NCBI GenBank assembly: GCA_029255685.2
Contig: CM055312.2
Location: 24,274,203-24,338,202 of the forward strand
Direction of reading: 5' to 3'
Length of the DNA stretch: 64,000 bases
From: Silene conica
Lineage: Eukaryota > Streptophyta > Magnoliopsida > Caryophyllales > Caryophyllaceae
Part shown: in pieces, positions 1 to 10,775 of the stretch
Layout: every line of letters starts with the position of its first letter
Numbering within the stretch: the first letter of the stretch is position 1
Program-made: the position numbers and the translations under genes
Notes under the pieces: generated by a model
What the model was told of the DNA's origin: nothing
Databases searched by the model: none
Seen by the model: the letters and a program-made list of their open reading frames with translations, nothing else

Positions 1-19
1 CCCTAAGCATCACGAGAAT

Positions 20-3000
20 TAGAGCTGTTCATGGGCTATACCGCCCAATAACCCGGTCCATCCGGCCCAAATTTTTACCGGGTTTGGACAGCATTTTTTA
101 AAAAAAATGGGTCATGGGCTAACCCAGCCCAGCCCAAATTTATAAATGGGCCGGACAAGGACAAAGAAAATTTCAGATGGGCTGGCCCTCCCGGCCCGTT
201 AAGTTGACACCTATATAATACATCACATTTCACATATATTGTAAATCGTAAATTCGTAATCCAACAGACCAACAATTACTCCTAATTTCCTAAAATCATA
301 ATCCTATATTCCTAATTCAATTAGTGTAGTACAACTGTAGTACTGTACAACAAATACCAATTACTTCTACAATATTCCATAAAACTTTTCATCTCTCGAA
401 AACTCAATAATCAATTATCAATTTATCATCCATTCATCGTCTTCCTCGGAATTTTTTACAAGCTTCACGGTTCACGCTTTCAACCCTTCACCTTCTTCAG
501 TATTAGCTTCATGTCTTCCTTCACTGGGTATAAATACATGTGTATGTTACTCCCTCTTTCACTATTTTAATATCTCGAAAACTCATTTATCAAATATCAA
601 GCCTGAGATCTAAGGTGTTATTTATTTATTTCTAATTTATAAGATTCTTCATTATCTCCCACAGTCTTGAATGTGATAAGATTAATTTTTTTAACCGTGG
701 ATTTATTAATTTTAAATCTGGGTACTAATATTTTAAAACTTATTCGATTGATGGAGGGAGTAATTCCCCTTTTGATTTCTGTACAATTTACAGTTTTTTT
801 TAGTATAATTACTTAGATATATTTACAGTTGTGTTGTTTTTATTTCAGTTGTACTACTATGGCCGAAGGAACGGCAGATAAACCTGTTGAGTTGGATGCT
901 CCCAAAGAGAACACCATTTCAGATACTCCTCAAGAGAATATTACTCCTTGCAATAGAAAAGGTAGGAAACTAAAGTCAAAAGTATGGAGGGAAATGACCA
1001 GAGAAGTTGTGTCGCCTGGTGAAGTTCGAGCAACTTGTATCTACTGTAAGCAAGTTTTCAATGCAAATAGTGGTAATGGCACATCTCATCTTAATAGACA
1101 CATGAAAAAATGTCCTCTACGATTTAATCACGGCATTAAAAACTTTTGCATTGCTGGCTCTCCATCAAATAATAGTTTGCGCTCTATGTCCTTATTAAAT
1201 CCAAATGCTAATTTAGATGAAATTCGTAGAGCTATATGTGTTTATATTGTTGCTGGTTCACATCCATTTACCACTTGTGAAGAGCCTAGGTTTCGATTTA
1301 TGACATCAGTAATGTGCCCTCAGTACACTAATGTTAGTAGACAAACACTAAAAAGAGATGCACTCAGATACTATAATGAAGAGAGGAAACTAATTGAAGA
1401 TGAGTTAGAAAAAGCCCCTGGTCGTATATGTTTTACCACAGATAACTGGAGAAGTGATCATACCCATGATGAATATATGTGTATCACTGCTCACTGGGTT
1501 GATTGTGACTGGAAATTGCAGAAAAGAATAATTAAGTTTAGTGCTTTATCCCCCCCATTTGATGGCATTTCTCTTGCTGATGAAATTACTTTCTGTTTAG
1601 GACAATGGAAAACAGCTGATAAGGTTTTCAGTTTTACTGTTGATAATGCAAGTTATAATGATTCTATGATTAACTCTCTTAGAACTCATTTTATGAGGAA
1701 AAATTTGTTGTTGTCCAATGGAGATTTTTTTCATATGCGGTGTTCTGCTCACATTATCAACTTAGTGGTACAAGCTGGTTTGAAGTTGATTGATAGTGTA
1801 GTTGGTAAGATTAGAAGTGTTGTTAAACATCTGAGTCATTCAATCCCTAAAAGAAAAAAGTTTTATGAGGTTGCTCATTCAACTTATGGCTTGAGCACTA
1901 CTAAAAGGTTACGAGGAGATACTTCTATTCGGTGGAATTCAACTTACTTAATGCTTGATCGTTACCTTTATTATAGAGATGTATTGGATAACTTTGTGAG
2001 TAAGGATAAGGACATCAAAGTGTTTAATCTATCATCCGATGAGTGGAAGAAAGTAAACGAGTTGCACAAGTTTTTGAAAGTTTTTTATGATGTGACTAAT
2101 TCATTTTCTGCATCAAATACCCCTACTGCAAATGTGTATTTTCATGGAGTGTGGAAGATTCATCAGAAGTTGGATGATGTTAATAATAGCCCTCCTTCTT
2201 TCTTGTCTACCATGGTTAGCGATATGCACGAAAAGTTTAATAAGTATTGGTCTGAGTACAATCTGATTCTTTCCTGCGCTGCAGTTTTGGATCCTCGTTT
2301 TAAATTATAAAGGGTTGAGTATTGTTATGCTAAGTTGTATCGGGAAGTTTATGCAAAGGAGAAGATTGCGGATCTAAAAAACACCCTTTTTGAGCTATAT
2401 GATGATTACAAGGATGCTTTTGGGGAGTCTTCTCGTTTTATTAAGAATACTTCTAATTATGATCATGTCCTTGGGGTTATTGGGGGGATGGATGACGAGG
2501 AAGACTATGCTGCCTTTTTAAGTAAAAAGAGAAAAATTGATGCCCAGAAATCCGAGCTTGAACTTTATTTGGAGGAAAAAAAATTGGATTTAAATGAAGA
2601 CATCAATGTTCTATTATATTGGAAAAAACAGTCTGAGAGATTTTCTTGTCTTTCATGCTTAGCTCGTGATATCTTAACTGTTACGGTTTCTACGGTTCCT
2701 TCGGAATCTGCTTTTAGCATGGGTAAGAAACTAATCAATCCATGGAGGAGTTCTCTTTCACCACAAAGTATTGAATCCCTTGCATGTCATGAGGATTGGT
2801 TAAGAGCAAAAACATTTTCAACCGGTAATCATTATTGCATCATTCTTAGTTTTGGTTATGTCTATTTATCACACACAAATTAATGTGGTTCAATTGTTTC
2901 AGGCCTTGCAGGTCGTTCTTCTATTTTTGGCTATGGGGATGATGTTCTTGGTGAGGATGAGAATGACGAAGAAGACAATAATGAAACCTCAGCTATGTAT

Positions 3001-3541
3001 GTTTCTGAATTTCTATCCATTATGTATTATGGTGTATTTTTTCTTTTTGCATAACAATTATCAAGTACTACTTTATATTGTTACAAACTCCATTTACAGG
3101 CCATAAGTTCAAGATAAATGAAGATCAAGATTCAGGCCATAAGTTCAAGATTACTAAAGATCAAGATTGGTGAAGAAGCGTACAAAACTAAAGATCAAAC
3201 AAGTTGCTGAAATGTCGTTTTATTTCGTTATCCTAATTTTCTATTAAGGTTGTACTTAGTTTTAATTTCAAATGAGAACTGTAGCTTTTGGATGGCAATG
3301 AACTTATTTAATATTGCAGGGCTGCCCGGTTTTTAATAGTATTAATTTATAATTTTGAAAATTTTCTTATTTATATACGAGCCTGATTGTCCGTGGGCTG
3401 CCCGGTTTTTGATAGTAGGGCGGGTTAGGGCAAAGATAAGCGGCCCATTATTCCGGCCCAGCCCACCCACTATTGTCTTAAAGGGCAAGTATTTTTTTTG
3501 GCCCGGTCCATGTCCGGCCAAACCCGGCTTTGGACAGCTCT
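20..3541 (+). mobile_element. Ac-like hAT DNA transposon
   Basis: The left end reads AGAGCTGTTC and the right end, read on the other strand, AGAGCTGTCC, giving short hAT-type terminal inverted repeats. Subterminal sequence at both ends is rich in GGCCC/CCGG words. Flanking 8-mers are acgagaat (12-19) and acgagaag (3542-3549), matching at 7 of 8 positions, as expected of an aged hAT target duplication; the exact border is ambiguous by one base. The element contains a BED-finger transposase. It lies inside the last codons of a minus-strand Athila-type ORF, so it is younger than that element. Confidence 0.88.
859..3107 (+). pseudogene. hAT transposase (BED finger, RNase H-like, dimerisation domain), one in-frame stop
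   Basis: The reading frame runs from the ATG at 859. An upstream in-frame stretch ends in TTTCAG, which looks like a 5' UTR splice acceptor, so I chose this start. The N-terminal 90 residues hold a BED zinc finger (CIYC, then HLNRHMKKC). The middle is the RNase H-like hAT core, with TDNWRSDHTHDEYMC and HIINLVVQAGLK. The C-terminus holds the hAT dimerisation signature around TVPSESAFSMGKKLI. An in-frame TAA at 2308-2310 breaks the protein after DPRFKL, and the same frame continues beyond it. Two small 3' introns fit the sequence (2825-2902 with GTAATC/CAG, and one from about 2998 to 3100), leaving an acidic tail. Probably inactive unless the stop is read through. Confidence 0.82.
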
Positions 3542-3542
3542 A

Positions 3543-5683
3543 CGAGAAGCCTCCCCCTCCCGAAACGTGGGATCCTGCTCCTCCTCTCTTGTAGCACGCC
3601 TCGCTGCAGCCTCGGCACGTAAGCGCACCGCTCTTGCTACCGGTGTCTCCTCCCTCTTCTCATCAGAAGAAGAAGAGGCAGGGTACTCACCATGTGGGTA
3701 TCGGTAGAAAGAGGGGTGAACCCATCCCTCTGGAAGGGGGCGTGCTGTGCGGATGTAGTCCTCATAGATAGGGAACATGGCCAAAGCCTGATCCCGTCGC
3801 ATCTCGGTGAGGTACCTGCAAATGCCATCAAGCACAGGATCACGACGCCCTTGGTCGGAGACCGCAGGCGCCTCAAGGGCAGGAGGTAAAACAAAGTTGG
3901 GAGGATAAACCATCCCAGAAGAAGAAGGGGTAGGGGTAGGTGTAGGTGAAGGTGAAGGTGAGTGAGTGGTGAGGGTAGTAGGTGTACGAGTGATGGATTG
4001 GAGTGGGCATGAAGGTGAACGTGGACGCGGATGCGGGCGTGGACCCGGGTGTGGGTCCAACCCTAGGTGGTGGAGTCTGGGTCGGAGACTGGGAAGACTG
4101 CCCAATCTCGTGCTTCCTCTTCTTGCCAGAAGAAGAGGGGGTGCGGTGGTGAATGTGAGATGGTAAGTGGTGGGTGGTGGTCTCGCTCCCTCAGCAGTGG
4201 AGAGCGGTAAAAGACGAGGAAGTGTGGCGCAAGGTAGGGTCACTGAAGGGTAGCCACAAATCTTCCACGTCATCCCATCTAGCCAGCGAAAGACTCGCAT
4301 AACCTCTATGTCTAGGCGCCCAACCTCCCCCACTAGGCCAACTCTCTCAATGTAGGTAGGGCGAATGTGGCGGAGGATCCTAGTGACCAATCCGCCACAG
4401 ACAATAGCGCTCGTGACCCTCCTCCCAATACCACCCCAATACTGAGCAACCAGAAATGAAATGTTAAGAACAAAAGGGGTACGCAAATCGATGTTCACGT
4501 ACCCGGCTAAGATGGCAAGCTCAGTGTTGGTGAGGTTATTGGGCTCAGGTCGCCCAAATATAGTCTCACCCAACAAACGAAGAAAATAACGAGGGGCTGG
4601 TGTGTGGACGTGGGCTCCCTTACGTGAAGAGAGTGGAGTTTGAGAGAGGGCAGCACAACTGAGGCTCGATGGGTCCATCACTAACGAGGCCTAATGCCTC
4701 CCCAAACTGCCCCAAGGTCTAGTCAAACGACTCATTCATGAGTCGAAAATGAATACAAGGGAGAGCGCAATCCTCCCTATAGCTCTCGGGGTCAAAGGTG
4801 AAGGAGCTAAAGAACTCGTAGGTAGGTCTATCTAGCGTGAGCTCCTCCATCCTAATCAAACCAGACATCTCCATCCCGTTCAGCAAGTGGCAAACATCCT
4901 CATAGATACCTAGAGTCTCTAGGTCAGGGCGTGAGAGGAAACGGGTCGTGTGAGGGGTACAGACAAAAGCGTAGACAACCTAGAACGGTGGTCAGCAGAA
5001 ACAAAACGTACCTCGGGCCTCTTAGGCAAGGGGGCGAGGTCTGTCCCTCGTGAAGAAGTGTCAACGGCCCTCGATGAAGTGGTCGCAACAGAAGGAGGCG
5101 TAGCAGTAGCCTCAGTGACAGGGGGCTCGACAGTAGTGGCCCCAGGTGCGATGGTGAGCTCAGTAGATACGGTAGTGGAGCTCGAAGAAGCGACCATAGG
5201 AGGTCGAGAAGTGGTGGTGGTGATGGCCAAGGACTGGGGACGAGGAATCCTAGGGAGCTTCGAGTACCTAGGAGTGGCACCCGTAGCTAACAAAGAGAAA
5301 GGAGGATGCGGCTGTCCAGCATCCTCATCAGACTCGGTCTCGTCCCCGGAGTCACTCTCGGACTCCGTCTCGACGTCCTATACTGTAACAGGGGCACCAG
5401 GAGTTGCTTGAGAAGCAACAGTACCCTCTATGGCCGGTGGACTCACGGTCGACCCTCCCCCAGGAATGATGATGTCGGAAGACACCATCGCAGCCTCAGT
5501 AACAGTAACAGTAACATGAGGCTGCCCAGACTCCGCGACAGCAGCAACAGAGTGTTGCTCTGTTATCTCGGCTACGACATTCGAGACGATTGTCTCGACA
5601 GAAGGTTCAGGAGCAGGGGATTGAGTTACTTGGTTCATTACTACATCAAACAGCAAATAAAAACTAATTTAAACAAAGATTAA
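3543..5683 (-). pseudogene. Athila-type ORF (ATHILA ORF-1-like), broken
   Basis: A minus-strand coding run starts near 5683 and ends at the hAT. It has a Ser/Thr/Pro/Val-rich N-terminal part (5656-4919), then a globular part with FRLMNESFD and TLGQFGEALG, resembling the ATHILA ORF-1 / putative plant transposon protein family. A Pro/Arg-rich and then acidic C-terminus follows. A TAG at about 5375, a TAG before TLGQFGEALG and at least one further frame change interrupt it. The final codons were split by the hAT: the sequence left of the hAT supplies the last residues and a TAG at 4-6. It sits downstream of gag-protease where pol would be expected, so the element lacks reverse transcriptase and integrase. 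Family assignment is by recollection of motifs. Confidence 0.6.
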
Positions 5684-6633
5684 GCATTTAAAGAGCACGA
5701 TTCGAAGCTCGACTAACATACACCCTAAAATTCGAAAAACTAAGGGAATAGGGTGTTTAATTAAGCAAAGAAGAGCTAGGAACACTTACTTGTTGTTGAG
5801 AATACCCACGTATTGCAAATAATTAGAACAAAAAGCACAAATTTCGAAACTTCAACCGAAACCCTAGAATCGAAAAATTTCGAATTGGGGTTTGAAATCG
5901 AGTTTTTTGATAGGGCTTTTGTCGAAATTGATATGTAAATCATTTGGGTATTACAATGTAGTTGTTATTTGGGCAAAACAAAGCTTAAATTGCAAGTAGA
6001 TTTAAAAAAGCTCAAAAAAGAGGAAGAACTCAGAAACTCGGTCGAAGGAAATGAGGAAAAAATCGAGGATTTTTACCTTATATAGACCGAAAGAGGTGCT
6101 CGATCGAGAGAAAATTCCTCTCGATCGAGTACTTTTTGATACCTGGAAGGCTCGATCGAGAACAGTAGCACCTCGATCGAGAGATCCTTGACTTTTGAAC
6201 TTCTGCCCCCTCGATCGAGAGAAAAATCTCTCGATCGACCTTCTAAATACCTCGATCGAGGAGTTCCTGACTTTTGGACTCCCACCAGTTCGATCGACCA
6301 ATCCTTTTCCTCGATCGAGAAGAAATCTTCTCGACCGAATTCATCAACCCTGAATTTGCTCGACCGAGAGGTTTTATCCTCTCGGTCGAGTGCTTTTTCA
6401 CCTGACCGTACTTTGATCTGTTTCTGATTGTCGCGGCTCAATCGTACCTGCAAAAAGCATAATACAAATATCCCAAAACCACCAAAAGTATTTGTCCGAG
6501 TCACTCTAACTGTCTAAACTACGATTGTCTAGCTACGGATGTCCTAACAAAATAAAAACCACAAGTTTTAAAAAGAGCTAAAAATCCACGAAAACTAGTT
6601 TATTTACAACTTTGCACGGGGTTGCAAACCCGG
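5684..6633 (-). other. Non-coding spacer of the Athila-like remnant
   Basis: About 950 bases between the protease end and the Athila-type ORF. It has no supportable gene. It is AT-rich from 5684 to 6060, and 6099-6390 carries the CTCGATCGAG palindrome array listed separately. The small ORFs here (rich in the peptide LDRE/SRSR) are translations of the palindromes. Confidence 0.6.
6099..6390. repeat. Array of CTCGATCGAG palindromes in helically phased pairs
   Basis: Twelve copies of CTCGATCGAG or close variants start at 6099, 6120, 6151, 6172, 6210, 6230, 6251, 6289, 6310, 6330, 6359 and 6381. Partner spacing is 21, 21, 20, 21, 20 and 22 bp. The AT-rich spacers differ from pair to pair. The last pair uses the compensating variants CTCGACCGAG and CTCGGTCGAG. 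Confidence 0.9.
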
Positions 6634-7991
6634 CTATTCCTCCATAGATTCAGATTGGCCATCTTGCGGCCGCGGCTGTGATGTACTTGCTTCTCCATCC
6701 TTGGTCCTCACCTTCCTTCTCAATGCCCGTGACTCGTCTTCCGACTTCCCCTCGTCTTTGTACTCCTTAAAAAGCTCCACCATGCTCTTCGATTTTCCCG
6801 TAGGTGGGTCCATTGCAAAGTTTCCCCATCCTGGCCCGGTGCACCTGATAACAGCAATACAGGCCCCTCTTTTGCTCTCTTTACGAGGCAACGATGTTAG
6901 TGGGGTTGGGGGTGTAATGACAGTGGAGGTTCATCTATGAGCATAGAGTCTTTCGACGGTGTCACACCCATAGGGCTAGAGTCAGAGTCAACGGCTTGTA
7001 AAACATTGCATTCTAAAATGCGCATTGGGCCCTTGTGTGTCGCGGGTTTAGCGAAAACTAATTCCTCTCCCCTGACTCGAAAGGTCAAAGTGCGCAACCC
7101 GACATCAATGATTGCTTGGGCAATATGCAAAAAGGGTCGGCCAAGTATGATGGGTGTGTATGTGTCTTCCGGAATGTCAAGAACGACAAAGTCAACCGGT
7201 ATATAAAAACATCCCACCTTGACTGGTATATCTTCCAAAATCCCCATAGACTTAGCCATTGACCTGTCAGCCATTTGCACAGACATACTTATGTAATGAA
7301 ATCGGTTAAGACCCAACCTCCTTGCTAAGGTCCATGGCATAACGCTTATAATAGCGCCTAAGTCACATAACGCTCTATCAATAAAGTGGAGTCCTATATA
7401 GCAAGGTATGGAAAAACTACCCGGGTCGGATAGTTTGAGTGGGGTCCGGTATTGCAAATGGGCCGAAGACCCTTCCGTAAAAGCTACGGTCTCAATTTCA
7501 CTAACGGTACGCCTACGCATAAGAATGTCTTTCATAAATTTCAGATAAGACGATACCTCAGCAGCTAGTTCACTCGATCGACCTTCCAGCGTTCTCGATC
7601 GAGTGGTTTCTTTCTCAACAGTGTTCGATCGAACACTTTCTTCTGACACTTCGCTCGATCGAGGAGATTGAGGCTCTCGATCGAACTCTTTTTATGCATT
7701 TCCTCTCGATCGAGAGTCGGAAACCTCTCGATCGAGACCTTTCTCGGCTCTCACAGCTTCTTTTTCTGCTCTTTCTTTTCCTTCAACATCAATAACAACA
7801 GTCCGATTAATAACGTCATCATTAGAATAAACTTTACCTGATCTGAGGGTCACCATGTTCAACGTCTCCTTCCTCTTTTCCGAGTGAGAGGGGAGGTGGC
7901 CCGGTTGTCTTGACGATTGATTGGTGGCGAGTTGAGCAATTTGCGACTCTAACATCTTTATCGTTGAGTTTGTCGCTTGGTCAGATTTAGC
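6634..7991 (-). pseudogene. gag C-terminus and retropepsin-like protease of the Athila-like element
   Basis: On the minus strand the segment starts with a gag C-terminal motif (MLESQIAQLATNQ, then GHLPSHSE and TLRSGKVY), typical of Athila/Tat gag just before protease. The protease carries LSDPGSFSIPCYIG, ALCDLGAIISVMP (the usual DLGA/DTGA catalytic site) and PIILGRPFLHIAQA. An in-frame TAA near 7690 and a frame change near 6895 break it. After that change the frame runs on to 6634 with a charged C-terminal tail. The upstream two-thirds of gag is missing at the junction with the inserted plus-strand element. Confidence 0.78.
7573..7736. repeat. CTCGATCGAG palindromes inside gag-protease coding sequence
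   Basis: Copies or variants start at 7573, 7594, 7624, 7654, 7676, 7705 and 7727. Pair spacings are 21, 22 and 22 bp. They lie between the gag C-terminal motif and the protease and add Ser/Arg-rich peptide, so the same array type occupies both coding and non-coding DNA of this element. Confidence 0.85.
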
Positions 7992-8027
7992 CATTTTAGA
8001 GCTCATTTACGATGTTTTAGCCTTTAT

Positions 8028-9685
8028 GATAATTAACATCTATTTTTACACGCATTTTAGAGCTCATTTACGATGTTTTAGCCTTTATTTCCCAACTTTT
8101 GTCTACTTTCGTATTTTTATGCTATTTTGCAGAATTATGCGGAAAAGAGGCGATTTCAAACCAAATTCATCCTCAAGTGATTTTTTTTGCTAAGGACACG
8201 AAGGAACGAAGCCTAGCGCACATTTCAATGCCTGAAGATAGCATAAGCAAAGGTGCATATAGCAAAGAATCGATCCACGATATTGCAGTCTGTTTCAAAT
8301 GGCTATATCTCGAGTTCTAGAGCTGATAATGGAGTGATTCCAGTTGGAGGTGAAAGCTTATTCTCTTAGCTTTCCAACGCCGCAAGAGTCGCTTGATTAA
8401 GATGAGTAACGAAGAAATGGCAGCTATTTTAAGATCGACGCGCGTTGGAGTCCCGACATTAGGTCGACCGACCCACAAAGTAGGTCGACCGACCTCTGCG
8501 CAGACCCAGAAGTTTCCGCAAAGCCCATTGAAGTGTTTAGGTCATTAGGAAACTCTTTATTTCCGCCTATTTAAGCTAAATTACGTAATTAGGGTTCTTC
8601 ATTCAGATATAATTCAGTTCTTAATCTAGAAATCTTCTATCACCAAGTTCCTAATTTTAGTTTTCTCTTTAAGTTGTAATCTTTCAATAATTCTCAAGTA
8701 CTTTTAGTGTGTTCTTCAATCTTTCAACATTCATCAATAAAGTTGTTCCTTTTCTGCCTTAATCCTATTTCCGGTAATTACTCTCCTAATTTAAGTTTTA
8801 TTATTGTTCTTATAAATTACTTGTATTCGGTTAAGATAGAATCCCAAGCTTTATTATTGATTGCATGTTTAGATTAATATTCACCATGATTTCCATATTT
8901 ATTCCTATTTTCGTTGTTGTTTTAGTAACCATGAGTAGCTAATTTTCATATGTTAGGATGTAGGGGATGAATATGCGTAGGTAGTATAGGTTCCGAGACC
9001 AACCGTAGCAGGGTCGTGGTCGGCCGACCTATATAATGGGTCGGTCGACCGAGGCTGTGGTCGGCCGACTGGGCTAGCTGGTCGGTCGACCCACTCGCGT
9101 ATGTATTCTGTTTCGTCTTGCTTTGTTGAGTATAATAACCTGCAATGAGACCGAAAGGAGACTTGTAGGATGTTAGTAATGACCTATCCAAGATTGAGAG
9201 AAACGGGGAGGGCATTGGTTTACACCTTAAGACGACTAGGTTGCTTAAGACTGAAAGGTATGTGACCTAGGATTTAGGAATCACCCTTATTGTTGACACC
9301 CAATAATTGTGAGACCTAGGAACTAATAGCATAGGCCGAAAGGAGCTATTAGGTACCATAAACCGAAAGGATATGTTACACCCCTTACGCAACTGCAATA
9401 CATGTTGACCTTAGGATTTATATTACCTTAGCTATTTGTTACCCAAATATCCTAGCATCTCTTTTAATATAGTTTAAATCTCATCTTTATTTTCTTGTTT
9501 TATTTGTATCTTTGCCTTAGACCTAGTAAACAACCAATTAAACCTCAAAAATTGTTACTTTAAACATTAACATCAACCAATAAACATTCCCCACCTCTTT
9601 GTGGTTCGACCCTGACTTTCGCTATATATAGTTAAAGTTTAGGAATTATAAATTTTATCTTTGGTACCCTCAACAACGGGCATCA
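8028..9685 (+). repeat. 5' LTR of the LARD-like element
   Basis: Matches 12993-14340 base for base over most of its length with a constant offset of 4984. It ends GGGCATCA at 9685, six bases before the primer site. Its first approximately 20 bases differ from the other LTR, and a 36-base LTR segment is duplicated just before it (7992-8027 and 8053-8088). It carries phased palindrome pairs at 8462/8483 and 9018/9039 plus 9059/9080. A 73-codon ORF (8099-8320) is repeated in the other LTR and looks incidental. Confidence 0.87.
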
Positions 9686-9690
9686 AATTT

Positions 9691-9708
9691 TGGCGCCGTT
9701 GCCGGGGA
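9691..9708 (+). other. Primer binding site, tRNA-Asp type
   Basis: TGGCGCCGTTGCCGGGGA follows the LTR end by five bases. This sequence matches the 3' end of plant tRNA-Asp and is the usual primer site in Athila/Tat-type gypsy elements. Confidence 0.85.
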
Positions 9709-9764
9709 GGTGACGCCAGTGTTTATTGTTTTTTGTTTATGTTTTCCCTTTTTCTTTCGCTGTC

Positions 9765-10775
9765 ATGACCATCGCCCCTTTCCCACAACTCGAGCATGAA
9801 CCTTTGTATATCTATTGTGATAGATTAATCTCTTTCCTTTCTCAATCTGACTATCCTATTAGTATTGGGGAGGTTTGTCGTATCTTTTATGATGGAGTTA
9901 CTGGTAAGACCTTGATCGAGATTGAGAGAAATTGCGGATGGGATTTTCTCGACCTACCCTATGAGAAGCAATGTGAGCTTCTCAAACACCTAATCCAAGC
10001 CAGTGGAGATACGGAGAGGTATGAGGGCGTTGATATTAGTAAACCGGATATTCCTGTCGAGTGTGATCCTATCACACCCACTACTGAAGAGTCGCTCATT
10101 CTTAAGGATGAGAATGATAGGTTACTTGATTCCCTCTCCCTCCCCGTTGATGACACTGACTTGGACTTAGATACCACTGATGAGCTAGGAATTCACTCCT
10201 TGACTGACCAACCTATTTCCGTAGGTGTTAGTGATGAACATGTTCCTGACATGTTTGAACCTTCGGTTAATGAACCTTGTTTCATGCAGGATTCAGTTGT
10301 TGACATTTCTGATGTTTTTGATATTATTAGTGAATGTTCTGCACAAGGATCCTTTACAAAGGATCCTTCGGAGGCTTTGATGTGTTTTGAGGCATGTGCA
10401 GGTGAATCTCTTGCTCAGGAAGCTGATTTGGATGCTCCAGAAATTGCGACTCTAGTGATAGAGTCTATAGGCGATAGGAAGAGAGATGTTCTCGATCGAG
10501 TAGTACCACTTACTCGATCAAATGATGTAGAGAACGAGATCACTCAAAGTGATCGTTTGGCCGAAGAAAAGACCCCTAAGAAGAAAAAACCCAGGAAGGT
10601 GTCGGCCCACGACTTGGGAGTTGACGAATCCGGGAGATGGATGGCTAGAGCTGTGGATGATGACCCACCTATCTACACGGTGGAGAAAAACTCGTCTACC
10701 CAAATCACCATAGCTGAAGGGGTAGCTTGTAGTCAGAGCCCTTGGTCAAAGAAACCCTGCATCCTTCGCGGATGA
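9765..10775 (+). CDS. gag-like protein of the LARD-like element
   Basis: An open frame of about 336 residues from the first ATG after the primer site. I chose this ATG because upstream in-frame starts are non-ATG. The N-terminal 100 residues are compact and aromatic-rich (YCDRLISFL, GEVCRIFYDGVTGKT), like the N-terminal part of Athila/Tat gag. The middle is very acidic, and the C-terminus has a basic patch (KTPKKKKPRK). There is no zinc knuckle and no protease motif. A CTCGATCGAG word and a degenerate partner lie in the frame at 10491 and 10513, 22 bp apart. The intact frame may reflect a recent insertion; function in the element cycle is inferred from position only. Confidence 0.6.
   Translation: MTIAPFPQLEHEPLYIYCDRLISFLSQSDYPISIGEVCRIFYDGVTGKTLIEIERNCGWDFLDLPYEKQCELLKHLIQASGDTERYEGVDISKPDIPVECDPITPTTEESLILKDENDRLLDSLSLPVDDTDLDLDTTDELGIHSLTDQPISVGVSDEHVPDMFEPSVNEPCFMQDSVVDISDVFDIISECSAQGSFTKDPSEALMCFEACAGESLAQEADLDAPEIATLVIESIGDRKRDVLDRVVPLTRSNDVENEITQSDRLAEEKTPKKKKPRKVSAHDLGVDESGRWMARAVDDDPPIYTVEKNSSTQITIAEGVACSQSPWSKKPCILRG

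Larger units (their letters stand above)
3543..7991 (-). mobile_element. Athila/Tat-like gypsy remnant, 3' part (non-autonomous)
   Basis: Reading on the minus strand, this segment holds the end of gag, an aspartic protease, a non-coding stretch with palindromes, and an Athila-type ORF. There is no RT, RNase H or integrase. Its 5' end (gag start, primer site, LTR) is at 14341-15054, separated by the plus-strand element that split it. Its 3' LTR should lie left of the window. Many stops and frame changes mark it as old. Confidence 0.7.

Noticed and set aside
8099..8320. 73-codon ORF, repeated at 13083-13304
   Set aside because: It lies inside both copies of the LTR; identity follows from LTR identity and there is no recognisable domain.
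9691..9708. Possible tRNA gene fragment
   Set aside because: Just 18 bases match a tRNA 3' end; the position after the LTR makes it a primer binding site. No complete tRNA was seen in the window.
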